From Algoriphagus resistens (GTDB taxonomy: Bacteria; Bacteroidota; Bacteroidia; Cytophagales; Cyclobacteriaceae), in assembly GCF_001442615.1 (NCBI RefSeq), contig NZ_LMXN01000004.1, positions 248,001 through 312,000 on the forward strand: 64,000 nt of DNA, given 5' to 3'. Numbering within the stretch: position 1 is the stretch's first letter; each line of letters opens with the position of its first letter. The notes beneath the pieces are model-generated. The model worked only from the letters and a program-made list of their open reading frames with translations, had not been told where the DNA came from and ran no database searches. A program made the position numbers and the translations under genes. Positions 17,604-26,319 of the stretch are shown one piece after another.

Positions 17604-17657
17604 GGTCCCCAAACGAAAAAGCAAGAAAAAAACCCGATTTATATTGGTTGTAAAAAG

Positions 17658-17683
17658 CTAAGCCTGTGAAAATTAGGGCTTAG
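17658..17683 (+). other. Short stem-loop between the RluA-type gene and rplM
   Basis: CTAAGCC (17658-17664) pairs perfectly with GGCTTAG (17677-17683). No T-tract follows, so terminator function is doubtful. It lies upstream of the rplM promoter. Confidence 0.35.
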
Positions 17684-17695
17684 TATTGGAAATAT

Positions 17696-17727
17696 TTTGC
17701 ATCAAAAATAAAATACTCCTATCTTTG
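17696..17727 (+). promoter_or_regulatory. Promoter of the rplM-rpsI-rpsB operon
   Basis: The -33 element TTTG (17696-17699) and -7 box TATCTTTG (17720-17727) are 20 bp apart, matching the Bacteroidota consensus TTTG-N19-21-TAnnTTTG. A short inverted repeat, CCC(TTTTTGA)GGG, begins just downstream at 17731, in the leader. Confidence 0.8.
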
Positions 17728-17783
17728 TGTCCCTTTTTGAGGGTGAAATAAATTTAACAAGCTAAATATTAAACAGTTACACA

Positions 17784-18227
17784 GTGGATACTTTGAGCTA
17801 TAAGACCGTATCAGCCAATGCCGCGACTGCAGATAAGCAATGGGTGGTAGTGGATGCCCAAGCAGCAGTTTTGGGTAGATTGGCTAGTGAGGTAGCGAAA
17901 ATCTTAAGAGGTAAGACGAAGCCAAGCTTCACTCCTCATGCTGATTGTGGTGACAATGTCATCGTAATCAACTCAGACAAAATCAGACTAACTGGTGACA
18001 AGTGGGACTCCAAAGTTTATGTGAGACACACTGGCTATCCGGGCGGACAGCGTATTTCTACACCAAGACTATTGAAAGAGAAATCTTCTACAATCTTGAT
18101 CGAGAAAGCTGTACGGGGCATGTTGCCTAAAAACAGATTGGGAAGAAAATTATACGGCAACTTGTACGTGTATGAAGGATCTGAGCATCCACATACGGCA
18201 CAGCAGCCTAAAGCCATCACTCTTTAA
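17784..18227 (+). CDS. rplM: 50S ribosomal protein L13
   Basis: 147 aa with a GTG start (VDTLSYKTVSAN in literal translation). No upstream ATG is available in frame, so the GTG is accepted. Family blocks VVDAQAAVLGRLASEVAKIL, YVRHTGYPGG and GMLPKNRLGRKLYGNLYVY are present. L13 binds 23S rRNA early in 50S assembly. It is first in the conserved rplM-rpsI-rpsB gene order, 9 bp ahead of rpsI. Confidence 0.97.
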   Translation: MDTLSYKTVSANAATADKQWVVVDAQAAVLGRLASEVAKILRGKTKPSFTPHADCGDNVIVINSDKIRLTGDKWDSKVYVRHTGYPGGQRISTPRLLKEKSSTILIEKAVRGMLPKNRLGRKLYGNLYVYEGSEHPHTAQQPKAITL

Positions 18228-18236
18228 TCGTCTATT

Positions 18237-18623
18237 ATGGAAATGATCAACAAAATCGGTAGAAGAAAAACCTCTGTAGCCAGAATTTACATGGCTCCGG
18301 GAAAAGGCGAAATCACCGTAAACAACAGATCTCTGGAAGTTTACTTCCCTTTTGATCTACACCAGATCGTAGTGAAGCAGCCATTGGCCCTAGTAGGCGT
18401 GGAAGGCAACTACGACATCCAGATCAATGTAGACGGAGGAGGAATCAAAGGTCAGGCTGAAGCAGCCCGTATGGCTATATCCAGAGCTTTGTGCGAATTT
18501 GACGCCGAGCACAGACCTGCCTTGAAAAAAGAAGGTTTCCTTACCCGTGATCCTAGAATGGTGGAACGTAAGAAGCCAGGACGTAGAAAAGCAAGAAGAA
18601 AATTCCAGTTCTCAAAACGTTAA
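18237..18623 (+). CDS. rpsI: 30S ribosomal protein S9
   Basis: 128 aa. It has the S9 opening INKIGRRKTSVARIYM, the core VDGGGIKGQAEAARMAISRA, and the basic C-terminus KKPGRRKARRKFQFSKR, whose last Arg reaches the P-site tRNA. A second in-frame ATG two codons on (18243) could be the real start. Confidence 0.97.
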   Translation: MEMINKIGRRKTSVARIYMAPGKGEITVNNRSLEVYFPFDLHQIVVKQPLALVGVEGNYDIQINVDGGGIKGQAEAARMAISRALCEFDAEHRPALKKEGFLTRDPRMVERKKPGRRKARRKFQFSKR

Positions 18624-18656
18624 TCTGGATTTACTTCAGAATATACAAATTATATT

Positions 18657-19418
18657 ATGGCCAAATTAGAATATAAAGACTTACTAGATGCTGGTGTCCA
18701 CTTCGGACACTTGACGAGAAAGTGGGATCCGAGAATGGCTCCATACATTTTCATGGAGAAAAATGGTATCCACATCATCGATCTAAACAAAACGCTTGCT
18801 AGCCTCGACGAAGCATCTAATGCTATCAAGCAAATCGTACGCTCCGGCAAAAAAGTGATGTTTGTTGCTACCAAAAAGCAAGCGAAAGATCTTGTAGCTA
18901 CTGAAGCGAAAAGACTGAACATGCCTTACGTAACCGAAAGATGGTTAGGTGGTATGTTGACCAACTTCGCTACTATCCGTAAATCATTGAAGAAAATGTC
19001 CGGTCTGGACAAATTGATGAAAGAGGAAGCTTACAAGAACCTTGCGAAAAAGGAGAGATTGATGGTTTCCCGTCAGAAAGACAAAATGGAAGACGTGCTT
19101 GGCGGTATCGCTGACCTAAGCAGACTCCCTGCAGCGCTTTTTGTAGTGGACATCAAAAGAGAACACATCGCTATTGCTGAAGCAAAAAAGCTTGGTATCC
19201 CTGTTTTCGCATTGGTGGATACGAACTCTAACCCAAATGAGGTTGATTTCGCAATCCCTGCTAATGACGATGCTTTCAAGTCCGTTTCTTTACTAGTTAA
19301 AGCGTTCGGCACAGCAATCGAAGAAGGTCTTTCAGAACGTAAGAAAGATAAAGAAGAGGCTAAACTTTCTGAAGAGGAAGAAGCTAAGAAAGCTGTGGAC
19401 GCCGAAACAAAAGAATAA
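18657..19418 (+). CDS. rpsB: 30S ribosomal protein S2
   Basis: 253 aa. S2 signatures include [37 protein letters not shown] and [20 protein letters not shown], with an acidic Lys/Glu-rich C-terminal tail. S2 binds late to the 30S head and contacts S1. It lies 33 bp after rpsI and is followed by a strong terminator before tsf, so tsf is partly insulated from the upstream genes. Confidence 0.97.
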   Translation: MAKLEYKDLLDAGVHFGHLTRKWDPRMAPYIFMEKNGIHIIDLNKTLASLDEASNAIKQIVRSGKKVMFVATKKQAKDLVATEAKRLNMPYVTERWLGGMLTNFATIRKSLKKMSGLDKLMKEEAYKNLAKKERLMVSRQKDKMEDVLGGIADLSRLPAALFVVDIKREHIAIAEAKKLGIPVFALVDTNSNPNEVDFAIPANDDAFKSVSLLVKAFGTAIEEGLSERKKDKEEAKLSEEEEAKKAVDAETKE

Positions 19419-19443
19419 TCCACAACTTGATTTGAAATAAATT

Positions 19444-19487
19444 AAAATTGAACATCAGGTTTCGGCCTATGTTCAATTTTTTTGTTT
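19444..19487 (+). terminator. Terminator between rpsB and tsf
   Basis: A 12-bp stem, AAAATTGAACAT (19444-19455) with ATGTTCAATTTT (19469-19480), extends into AGG/CCT within the loop. T-runs follow. Placed inside an otherwise conserved rpsB-tsf pair, it may act as an attenuator that lowers tsf expression relative to rpsB. Confidence 0.85.
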
Positions 19488-19566
19488 TAGCTGCATTGGC
19501 CTTGAGGCCCGGCAAGTAAAACTTTCCACTAAAACATAATCCGTTTAATTTTAAACTGACAATACA

Positions 19567-20397
19567 ATGGCAATTACTGCACAAGAAGTAAACAAACTGA
19601 GACAAATGACCGGTGCCGGTATGATGGATTGCAAAAAAGCTCTTACCGAATCAGAAGGCGATTTCGAAAAAGCTGTGGACATCCTCAGAAAAAAAGGTCA
19701 AAAAGTATCGGCTTCCAGAGCTGATCGTGAGACTAAAGAAGGTGTAGCCGTAACTAAAGTAACTGAAAATGGCGCCAAAGGAACATTGCTTACACTGACT
19801 TGCGAAACTGACTTTGTTGCTAAAAACGAAGAATTCGGTGCATTTGCAAATACTCTACTTAATCTTGCTGTAGAAAATGGAGCAACTTCTGTGGAAGAAA
19901 TCCTTGCCCTACCTTTCGAAAACATCACTGTAGCAGAGAAAATCACAGAAATGACCGGTAAGATCGGTGAGAAACTTGAAATCTCCCATTATGAAGTGAT
20001 TTCTGCTGAAACAGTAGTTCCTTACATCCATTCTAACGGTAAATTAGGTGTATTGGTAGGATTGACTAATACAGGAGGTACAGACGTAGAAGAAGCTGGA
20101 AAAGACGTTGCAATGCAGATTGCAGCTATGAATCCAGTAGCTCTTGACAAAGACGGCGTGGATTCTTCTGTAGTAGAAAGAGAAATCGAAGTAGGAAAAG
20201 AGCAAGCCAGAGCTGAAGGCAAGCCTGAAGAAATGCTTGAGAAAATCGCTTTGGGTAAACTGAACAAATTCTACAAAGAAAACACCTTGTTGAGCCAGTC
20301 TTTTGTAAAAGACAACAACAAAACGATTGCTCAATACCTTGACGGCGTGAGCAAAGGTATGACCGTATCCGCATTCAAAAGAGTATCTATCGGTTAA
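19567..20397 (+). CDS. tsf: Translation elongation factor Ts
   Basis: 276 aa. The N-terminal UBA-like part has VNKLRQMTGAGMMDCKKAL and DFEKAVDILRKKGQK. The core has TCETDFVAKNEEF, which contacts EF-Tu, and MQIAAMNPVALD. The length agrees with the family. EF-Ts catalyses GDP release from EF-Tu. It is separated from rpsB by a terminator and followed by another one. Confidence 0.97.
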   Translation: MAITAQEVNKLRQMTGAGMMDCKKALTESEGDFEKAVDILRKKGQKVSASRADRETKEGVAVTKVTENGAKGTLLTLTCETDFVAKNEEFGAFANTLLNLAVENGATSVEEILALPFENITVAEKITEMTGKIGEKLEISHYEVISAETVVPYIHSNGKLGVLVGLTNTGGTDVEEAGKDVAMQIAAMNPVALDKDGVDSSVVEREIEVGKEQARAEGKPEEMLEKIALGKLNKFYKENTLLSQSFVKDNNKTIAQYLDGVSKGMTVSAFKRVSIG

Positions 20398-20422
20398 TCC
20401 GAAAAGGTCCTTAAACGTATAA

Positions 20423-20460
20423 AAAAACCTCTTCAAAATTAATTGAAGAGGTTTTTGCTT
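20423..20460 (+). terminator. Terminator after tsf
   Basis: A 14-bp perfect stem, AAAAACCTCTTCAA (20423-20436) with TTGAAGAGGTTTTT (20443-20456). Confidence 0.93.
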
Positions 20461-20639
20461 TTTAAATATAGGTACGCATTTCTACTGGTGAAAATACTAA
20501 AGCATTCTAGCATTAAGTCAACATTTATTCAATGCTGCACTTCTGCCTTCCGTTTTCGGTCTTCTTCCCGGGTGAGTAATGATTACCTGGTGAGTAAAGA
20601 AATTAAGGCTTAGGGTATATTTGCAGCTATCATATTCAA

Positions 20640-21668
20640 TCAAAAGTGCTTCCATCCCTGTGCCTTGATCTGTACAGCGGTCCCGCTTTTGGTGACCAGG
20701 AATTTCCCTTCTTCAGACTTTGTAATATGTCCAATAAAGTGGATGTCCGGATGCTTCTCCAGCTTCGTGAAATCTTTTTGGTCAATGGTGAATAGCAACT
20801 CATAATCCTCTCCCCCATTCATCACACAGGTGATTGGATCGAGATTCAACTCCACCGCAGTATCAAACGTCTGCTTGTCAATAGGAAGCTTGTCTTCATA
20901 GATCGTAGCACCTACCCCTGAAGCTTTGCAGATATGGAAAATCTCAGAAGCCAGTCCATCCGAAATATCCATCATACTGGTCGGCACCACTTCCATTTCC
21001 CGAAGCTCATGGATGATGTCCACCCGCGCATCAGGCTTAAGCTGGCGTCCTGTCACAATAGTATACTTACCCAAATCCGGCTTCATGTCCGGGTTCGCCA
21101 GGAAAACCTCCTTCTCACGCTCCAAAATCTGCAATCCCACCAAAGCTGCACCAAGATCACCTGTCACACAAAGAATATCATTTTCCTTGGCTCCGGATCT
21201 ATAAGAGACTTGCTCAGGCTTGGCTTCCCCAATAGCGGTCACAGAGATCACCAGACCACTTCTTGAAGCAGTAGTATCACCACCTATCAAATCTACTCCG
21301 TAGTGCTCGCACGCAGCATGAATACCTTCGTAAAGCGCATCTATTGCCTCCACAGAGAACCTGTTTGAAAGCGCAATGCTTACTGTGATCTGCCTTGGAA
21401 TAGCATTCATAGCAGCCACATCGGATATATTGACCGCCACAGCCTTGAACCCTAGATGAGGCAAAGGCGCATAGGATAAATCAAAATGCACGCCTTCAAC
21501 CAATAGATCCGTGGTAATGACTTTCACCAGTTCACCGCCTTCAATCACTGCAGCGTCGTCTCCAATGCCTTTCAACGTACTGGAATTTTTAATAATTACT
21601 TTTTCATTCAGATGATCGATCAAGCCGAATTCACCCAAATCACTTATTTCTGTTCTCTTTTCTGACAT
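20640..21668 (-). CDS. thiL: Thiamine-monophosphate kinase
   Basis: 342 aa from the ATG at 21666-21668 (MSEKRTEISDLGEFGLIDHL). Eight extra upstream codons are possible but unlike the family. PurM-like fold with GIGDDAAVI, TTDLLVEGVHFD, VNISDVAAM and GGDTTAS in the N-terminal half, and MDISDGLASEI and MNGGEDYELLFT in the C-terminal half. It phosphorylates thiamine monophosphate to the active diphosphate. No TPP riboswitch or other thiamine gene is next to it. It is convergent with tsf. Confidence 0.95.
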   Translation of the reverse strand: MSEKRTEISDLGEFGLIDHLNEKVIIKNSSTLKGIGDDAAVIEGGELVKVITTDLLVEGVHFDLSYAPLPHLGFKAVAVNISDVAAMNAIPRQITVSIALSNRFSVEAIDALYEGIHAACEHYGVDLIGGDTTASRSGLVISVTAIGEAKPEQVSYRSGAKENDILCVTGDLGAALVGLQILEREKEVFLANPDMKPDLGKYTIVTGRQLKPDARVDIIHELREMEVVPTSMMDISDGLASEIFHICKASGVGATIYEDKLPIDKQTFDTAVELNLDPITCVMNGGEDYELLFTIDQKDFTKLEKHPDIHFIGHITKSEEGKFLVTKSGTAVQIKAQGWKHF

Positions 21669-21897
21669 AATATTTCTCTCTCGCAGCGACACAACGGCGC
21701 AACAGTTTTAATTCATTTAATCTTTTGGTATCTACTAGAAAATCAGATTTACGAAGGACGAATTACCAGATGAACAGCAAAGTTGATGTCTTTCTACAAA
21801 CTTTATCACTATTCAACTTTGTCACCTCGCTCAATCTTCACTGCTGAATTTTTCACCACCAAGGCGGACAGTCAATTCAAATCTCCCAATTTTTCAA

Positions 21898-22302
21898 TTA
21901 GCCCCTCCTCTCCTGACACAATTCGATCAATACCCCATTTGTGCTTCTAGGATGTAAAAATACCACTAATTTATTGTCCGCGCCCAGTTTTGGCGTTTCA
22001 TTCAGGATTTCGAAGCCTTCAGCTTTCAAGCGCTCAACTTCAGAATAGATATCCTCCACATCAAATGCGATATGATGCACTCCTTCCGATCTTTTTTCCA
22101 AGTATTTGGCAATTGGACTACTTTCATCAGTTGCCTGAAGCAGTTCCACTTTCGTTTCCCCGACTTGGAAAAAGGAAGTAGCTACATTCTCTCCCTCAAC
22201 TTCCTCTATTTTAAAATGCTTTTTCCCCAATAATTTTTTGAAAAGGGAATTTGAACTTTCCAGATTCTTCACAGCTATCCCTATATGCTCGATTTTCCTC
22301 AT
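21898..22302 (-). CDS. mce: Methylmalonyl-CoA epimerase
   Basis: 134 aa from the ATG at 22300-22302 (MRKIEHIGIAVKNLESS). The 19 codons upstream in frame lack family character. VOC-fold protein with metal ligands expected in IEHIGIAV, TKVELLQATD, GVHHIAFDVEDI and GVLIELCQ. It interconverts R- and S-methylmalonyl-CoA in propionate metabolism, acting with methylmalonyl-CoA mutase, which is not in this window. It is divergent from the IscA gene, whose promoter box lies just upstream of this start. Confidence 0.93.
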   Translation of the reverse strand: MRKIEHIGIAVKNLESSNSLFKKLLGKKHFKIEEVEGENVATSFFQVGETKVELLQATDESSPIAKYLEKRSEGVHHIAFDVEDIYSEVERLKAEGFEILNETPKLGADNKLVVFLHPRSTNGVLIELCQERRG

Positions 22303-22314
22303 GTTTAAATTTGC

Positions 22315-22322
22315 TATATTTG
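22315..22322 (+). promoter_or_regulatory. Promoter -7 box before the IscA-type gene
   Basis: TATATTTG matches TAnnTTTG exactly and is followed by CACTG. It lies 71 bp before the IscA ATG, next to the divergent start of mce. Confidence 0.5.
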
Positions 22323-22392
22323 CACTGAATCTTTTTGGGTAAACTGCTGTTTTCCCCATACTTCAACTTAAGACAAAGTAATAAATAAAGAT

Positions 22393-22719
22393 ATGATAAT
22401 CGTTTCTGACAAAGCCAAAGAGCGCATCCTGGAGCTCAAAAAAGAGGAAGGACGCGCAGAAAATGAAAATATCCGCGTTTCGGTGAAAGGTGGGGGCTGC
22501 TCAGGTCTCATGTACGACTTGGGCTTTGATGGCACCCAGGTGGAGACTGACCACGTATTTGAAGATAAAGGAGTGAAAATTCTTGTGGATAGAAAAAGCT
22601 TACTTTATCTGGCTGGAACTACGCTGGAATTTACGGATGGATTAAATGGAAAAGGCTTCCAGTTCGTCAATCCAAACGCCAGCAGAACATGTGGATGCGG
22701 CGAAAGCTTCTCAGTATAG
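22393..22719 (+). CDS. Iron-sulfur cluster assembly accessory protein (IscA/HesB family)
   Basis: 108 aa, single IscA domain. All three cluster-binding cysteines are present: C36 in KGGGCSGLMYDL and C100/C102 in SRTCGCGESF. Proteins of this A-type carrier family receive Fe-S clusters from a scaffold and pass them to apo-enzymes. A second, degenerate paralogue lies at 46036-46350. The gene is followed by an unusual duplicated terminator. Confidence 0.93.
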   Translation: MIIVSDKAKERILELKKEEGRAENENIRVSVKGGGCSGLMYDLGFDGTQVETDHVFEDKGVKILVDRKSLLYLAGTTLEFTDGLNGKGFQFVNPNASRTCGCGESFSV

Positions 22720-22750
22720 ATCCATATAAACTCTTTTCCAAATCCTATAT

Positions 22751-22803
22751 AGAAAAGGCGCTAACTATTTTAGTGCCTTTCTTTTTTAGTGCCTTTCTTT
22801 TTT
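22751..22803 (+). terminator. Terminator with exact tandem duplication of its 3' arm
   Basis: The 5' arm AAAGGCGCTAA pairs with TTAGTGCCTTT (one G-U type mismatch). The 16-bp unit TAGTGCCTTTCTTTTT, holding the 3' arm and T-tract, occurs at 22771-22786 and again without a break at 22787-22802, so the 5' arm can pair with either copy. Confidence 0.8.
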
Positions 22804-23160
22804 GAAAGTTTCTGTTAGAAACTACGGCTATACGCTGAAATAGGCATTGAGTACCACTTATTGTACTTGACAACCCTCTAATCCATCCATACTTGGCCTC
22901 TGCACGGTAGAGAATCCAAGTTCATGTAGTTTTTATTATTTCGTTAACCTGTTATGAACGTTAAATGAGGAATATAGTCCGTAAAGAAAAATCAAAGCAA
23001 CTTAAGCACTTCATCCAGCAGCAATATGCTTTTGATCATTTTTCACTCTTGGTGGTGAGCTAAAAACACACCTCTCCACTTGTATAATTAAAAACAGGTT
23101 AATTATAACAAAAAGATGCAGAAAGTTGATATCTATAACATTTCTTTCGAACTAAACGTA

Positions 23161-23168
23161 TAAATTTG
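23161..23168 (+). promoter_or_regulatory. Possible -7 box of the SusC/SusD unit
   Basis: TAAATTTG fits TAnnTTTG and lies 53 bp before the SusC ATG. TTTC at 23141-23144 could be a weak -33 element. Confidence 0.4.
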
Positions 23169-23221
23169 ATTAGGTTATTCATAGATAGTCAACTATTTTC
23201 CATAAACTTAAATCAACTTAA

Positions 23222-26200
23222 ATGAAGAAAAGTTTACTAAGTCTACTGGCTCTTTTCATGCTCTTCAGCATAGAGTCATTAGCTCAAAATCGAACTATTT
23301 CTGGTGTGATTATTTCCGGAGAGGACAATCTTCCTTTGCCGGGAGTTAACATCAGAGTGAAGGGCACCACTACGGGCACTATCACGGACTTAGATGGAAA
23401 ATACTCCATCGAAGCGGCCTCAGGAGAGACATTGGTCTTTTCATTTGTAGGATTCACTACCCAAGAGATTCTCATCGAAAATCAAAGTACCATAGACTTG
23501 ACTATGGGAGAAGACGCCAAGGTATTGGGAGAAGTTGTAATCGTAGGTTATGGCACTGTGGAAAAGCGGGAATTAACAGGTTCTGTGGGACAGATAAATG
23601 CCGAGGCGATTCGTGATGTGCCGGCTTTAGGAGTAGACCAAGCCCTCCAGGGAAGGATTGCCGGCGTTCAAATCACGCAAAATTCAGGGACTCCGGGCGC
23701 AGGTATTTCCATGCGTATCAGAGGGTCTTCGTCCATATCGGCATCTAACCAGCCTTTATTTGTCATTGACGGAGTTCCTATGACCACCGGAGATCCATCG
23801 CAGCTAGGTTTTGGAGGCCAAACCACCAACGCTCTTGCAGATCTTAACCCAAGCGATATTGAATCAATGGAGGTGTTAAAAGATGCTGCTGCAGCCGCTA
23901 TTTATGGCTCAAGAGCCGCTAATGGGGTTGTGTTAATTACAACTAAGAGAGGGGCTGATCAAAAAACCCAAATTAACCTTAATGTATACGGAGGAACTCA
24001 GCAACTCTGGAAAAAACCTGATTTCTTGGATAGAAGAGGTTACCTGGATCTCATGAATGACGCAATAGGGGACTTTGTAGCTGCTGATTTCGAAATTGAC
24101 AGAGCAGATGTGAGTGACACTGATTTACTGGATTGGTTCTATGGTGGTATTCCTTACGAAGAAACTGTAAATACTGACTGGGTAGATCAGGTGACCAGAA
24201 GCGCTCCCATACAAAACTATGAACTCAGTGTAAGCGGCGGAAATGAAAAGACTAAATACTACTTATCAGGAAACTACTTTGATCAACAAGGAACTGTAAT
24301 CAATTCAAGGTACAGCAGAATTTCTACCCGTTTCAATTTAGATCATAAAGTAAGCGATCGCTTTGATATTTCATTTAATTCGGGAATCAGTAGAGCTATT
24401 CAGAATAGAATAGTATCTGACAATACCCTGAATGGTCCTTTTGCAAACTCGTTGGCAGCCTCACCTTTGTGGCCTGTTTATGAAGAAGACGGAAGCTATA
24501 CACGCCCTCAGTTTTTCTATTCCAATCCGGTAGCTGAAGGAACTGAAAATGATAATGACAACCAATCCATTCGGATTTTTACCAATGTTCTTGGCAAATA
24601 CCGAATTCTTGAAGGACTTAATGTAAATGTGCGTGGTGGAGCAGATATCCTGAATTTTCAGGAAAGAAGGTACACCGCAAATAATTATCCTGGCAGTTCC
24701 TCTGCTGCAGAAGGTGGATCTGGTTCATTTGGCACATTCAACCCAATCAAATGGGTGGCCGAAGTGTTTGTTGATTACACGAATACATTCAATGAAACCC
24801 ATAATCTAAGTATTGTAGCAGGCCACAACAGAGAAGAAAACCTTATCTCATCCTCTTTTGTCAGGGGCATTCAATTCCCGGGAGAGAGATTTAGATACAT
24901 TGGGGCAGCTGCATTGGTAAACGAAGGCACCAATAATTATGTAGGGTGGGGTCTGGAATCCTATTTCGGTAGAGTTAATTATAACTACAATGAAAAGTAC
25001 CTTATGAGTGCTTCATTCAGAGCAGACGCCTCATCCCGATTTGGCCCAAATAACAGGTGGGGTTATTTCCCTTCAATATCAGCAGGGTGGAGAATAAACG
25101 AAGAGAATTTCATGAAAGACGTAGATCTGTTCTCTGATCTAAAAATCCGCGGTTCATTTGGACTTACAGGAAATCAGGAAATCGGAAACTTCTCCTGGAG
25201 AGGACTAGTTGGGTCCGGAAATTATTTGGGCGCACCTACCATTGTCCCTGTTCAATTGGGAAATCCTGATCTGAAATGGGAAAACACTTCCCAAACTGAC
25301 ATCGGTATAGATCTTGGAATTTTCAACGGTCGAGTAACTCTAATAGCTGATTACTATTACAAAAAGACCACAGATTTGTTATTTGCCAGGCCTCTACCTA
25401 CCCAGAATGGGTACCTCAATTACCAATCCAATATAGGATCTGTCGAAAACAAGGGGTGGGAATTCACCCTTTCAACTGTCAACGTGGACAAGCCAAATGG
25501 TCTCAGTTGGAGAACTGATCTAAACTTAACCTTCAACAAAAATAAAATACTTGAACTGTATAACGGCGAAGATGTATTCTACGGTTTTGGAGGCAATTCC
25601 ATCGTATTGAGAGAAGGCCAACCGATCGGAACATTCTACGGGCTAATCTCCGATGGTGTATTTGCGACTCAAGCTGATGTCCCGGAATCTAGGCAAGAAT
25701 TTGGAATTCAAGCCGGTGACATCAACTATAGAGATGTCAATAATGATGGAATTATCACTGATGATGATTATACAATTACCGGAAATGCCCAACCTAAGTT
25801 CTTTGGAGGCTTTACAAACACATTGACTTACAAAGGATTTGACTTACAGCTCTTCATGCAGTTTTCTTATGGAAATGAAATTTGGAATGCTGCAGGATCT
25901 TACCAGGAAGGGATGTTTGCAAACTACTTCGATGATAACAACAAAGCTACTGTGGAAGGAAGGTGGAGATCAGAAGCTAACCCAGGCAATGGATCAATTC
26001 CAAGAGCTTCGGTAGACGTATCAGCCAATAGAAATAACCAGTCCAATTCCAGTAGATTTATTGAGGATGGCTCTTACCTACGTGTAAAAAACCTAGTTCT
26101 GGGATACAAGCTTCCCCAACCTTTGATCGAGCGATTGAATTTGAGAAGTGTAAGGCTATATGCTCAGGCTCAAAACCTATTTACATTTACAGACTACTCC

Positions 26201-26314
26201 GGATTTGACCCGGAAGTGAATTTTGATGGAACCTCTAATACAACCATTGGAGTTGACTTCTACACATTTCCGCAACCAAGAACCTATACTTTCGGCGCAA
26301 ACATTGGATTTTAA
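23222..26314 (+). CDS. SusC/RagA-family TonB-linked outer membrane receptor
   Basis: 1030 aa. Signal peptide of about 21 residues ending SLAQN. A carboxypeptidase-regulatory-like beta domain follows (about 25-105, LPGVNIRVKGTTTGTITDLD). The plug domain is next (about 115-240), with VVIVGYGTVEKRELTGSVG and EVLKDAAAAAIYGSRAANGV. A 22-strand type barrel ends in TFGANIGF, with a terminal Phe for BAM insertion. It imports a glycan or peptide ligand across the outer membrane using TonB energy. The SusD partner starts 5 bp downstream. No hydrolase, sigma factor or anti-sigma factor is adjacent, so the substrate is unknown. Confidence 0.95.
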   Translation: MKKSLLSLLALFMLFSIESLAQNRTISGVIISGEDNLPLPGVNIRVKGTTTGTITDLDGKYSIEAASGETLVFSFVGFTTQEILIENQSTIDLTMGEDAKVLGEVVIVGYGTVEKRELTGSVGQINAEAIRDVPALGVDQALQGRIAGVQITQNSGTPGAGISMRIRGSSSISASNQPLFVIDGVPMTTGDPSQLGFGGQTTNALADLNPSDIESMEVLKDAAAAAIYGSRAANGVVLITTKRGADQKTQINLNVYGGTQQLWKKPDFLDRRGYLDLMNDAIGDFVAADFEIDRADVSDTDLLDWFYGGIPYEETVNTDWVDQVTRSAPIQNYELSVSGGNEKTKYYLSGNYFDQQGTVINSRYSRISTRFNLDHKVSDRFDISFNSGISRAIQNRIVSDNTLNGPFANSLAASPLWPVYEEDGSYTRPQFFYSNPVAEGTENDNDNQSIRIFTNVLGKYRILEGLNVNVRGGADILNFQERRYTANNYPGSSSAAEGGSGSFGTFNPIKWVAEVFVDYTNTFNETHNLSIVAGHNREENLISSSFVRGIQFPGERFRYIGAAALVNEGTNNYVGWGLESYFGRVNYNYNEKYLMSASFRADASSRFGPNNRWGYFPSISAGWRINEENFMKDVDLFSDLKIRGSFGLTGNQEIGNFSWRGLVGSGNYLGAPTIVPVQLGNPDLKWENTSQTDIGIDLGIFNGRVTLIADYYYKKTTDLLFARPLPTQNGYLNYQSNIGSVENKGWEFTLSTVNVDKPNGLSWRTDLNLTFNKNKILELYNGEDVFYGFGGNSIVLREGQPIGTFYGLISDGVFATQADVPESRQEFGIQAGDINYRDVNNDGIITDDDYTITGNAQPKFFGGFTNTLTYKGFDLQLFMQFSYGNEIWNAAGSYQEGMFANYFDDNNKATVEGRWRSEANPGNGSIPRASVDVSANRNNQSNSSRFIEDGSYLRVKNLVLGYKLPQPLIERLNLRSVRLYAQAQNLFTFTDYSGFDPEVNFDGTSNTTIGVDFYTFPQPRTYTFGANIGF

Positions 26315-26319
26315 TCGTC

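Larger units (their letters stand above)
22720..23221. other. 502-bp intergenic region: duplicated terminator and susC leader
   Basis: The first part holds the duplicated terminator (22751-22803). The remaining 420 bp have no credible open frame. They contain a possible -7 box at 23161-23168 and otherwise AT-rich DNA in front of the SusC gene. I see no sigma/anti-sigma genes. Confidence 0.55.

Noticed and set aside
21669-21897. TPP riboswitch before thiL
   Set aside because: The CUGAGA and ACCUGA type core motifs are not visible, and ThiL genes are often not TPP-regulated.
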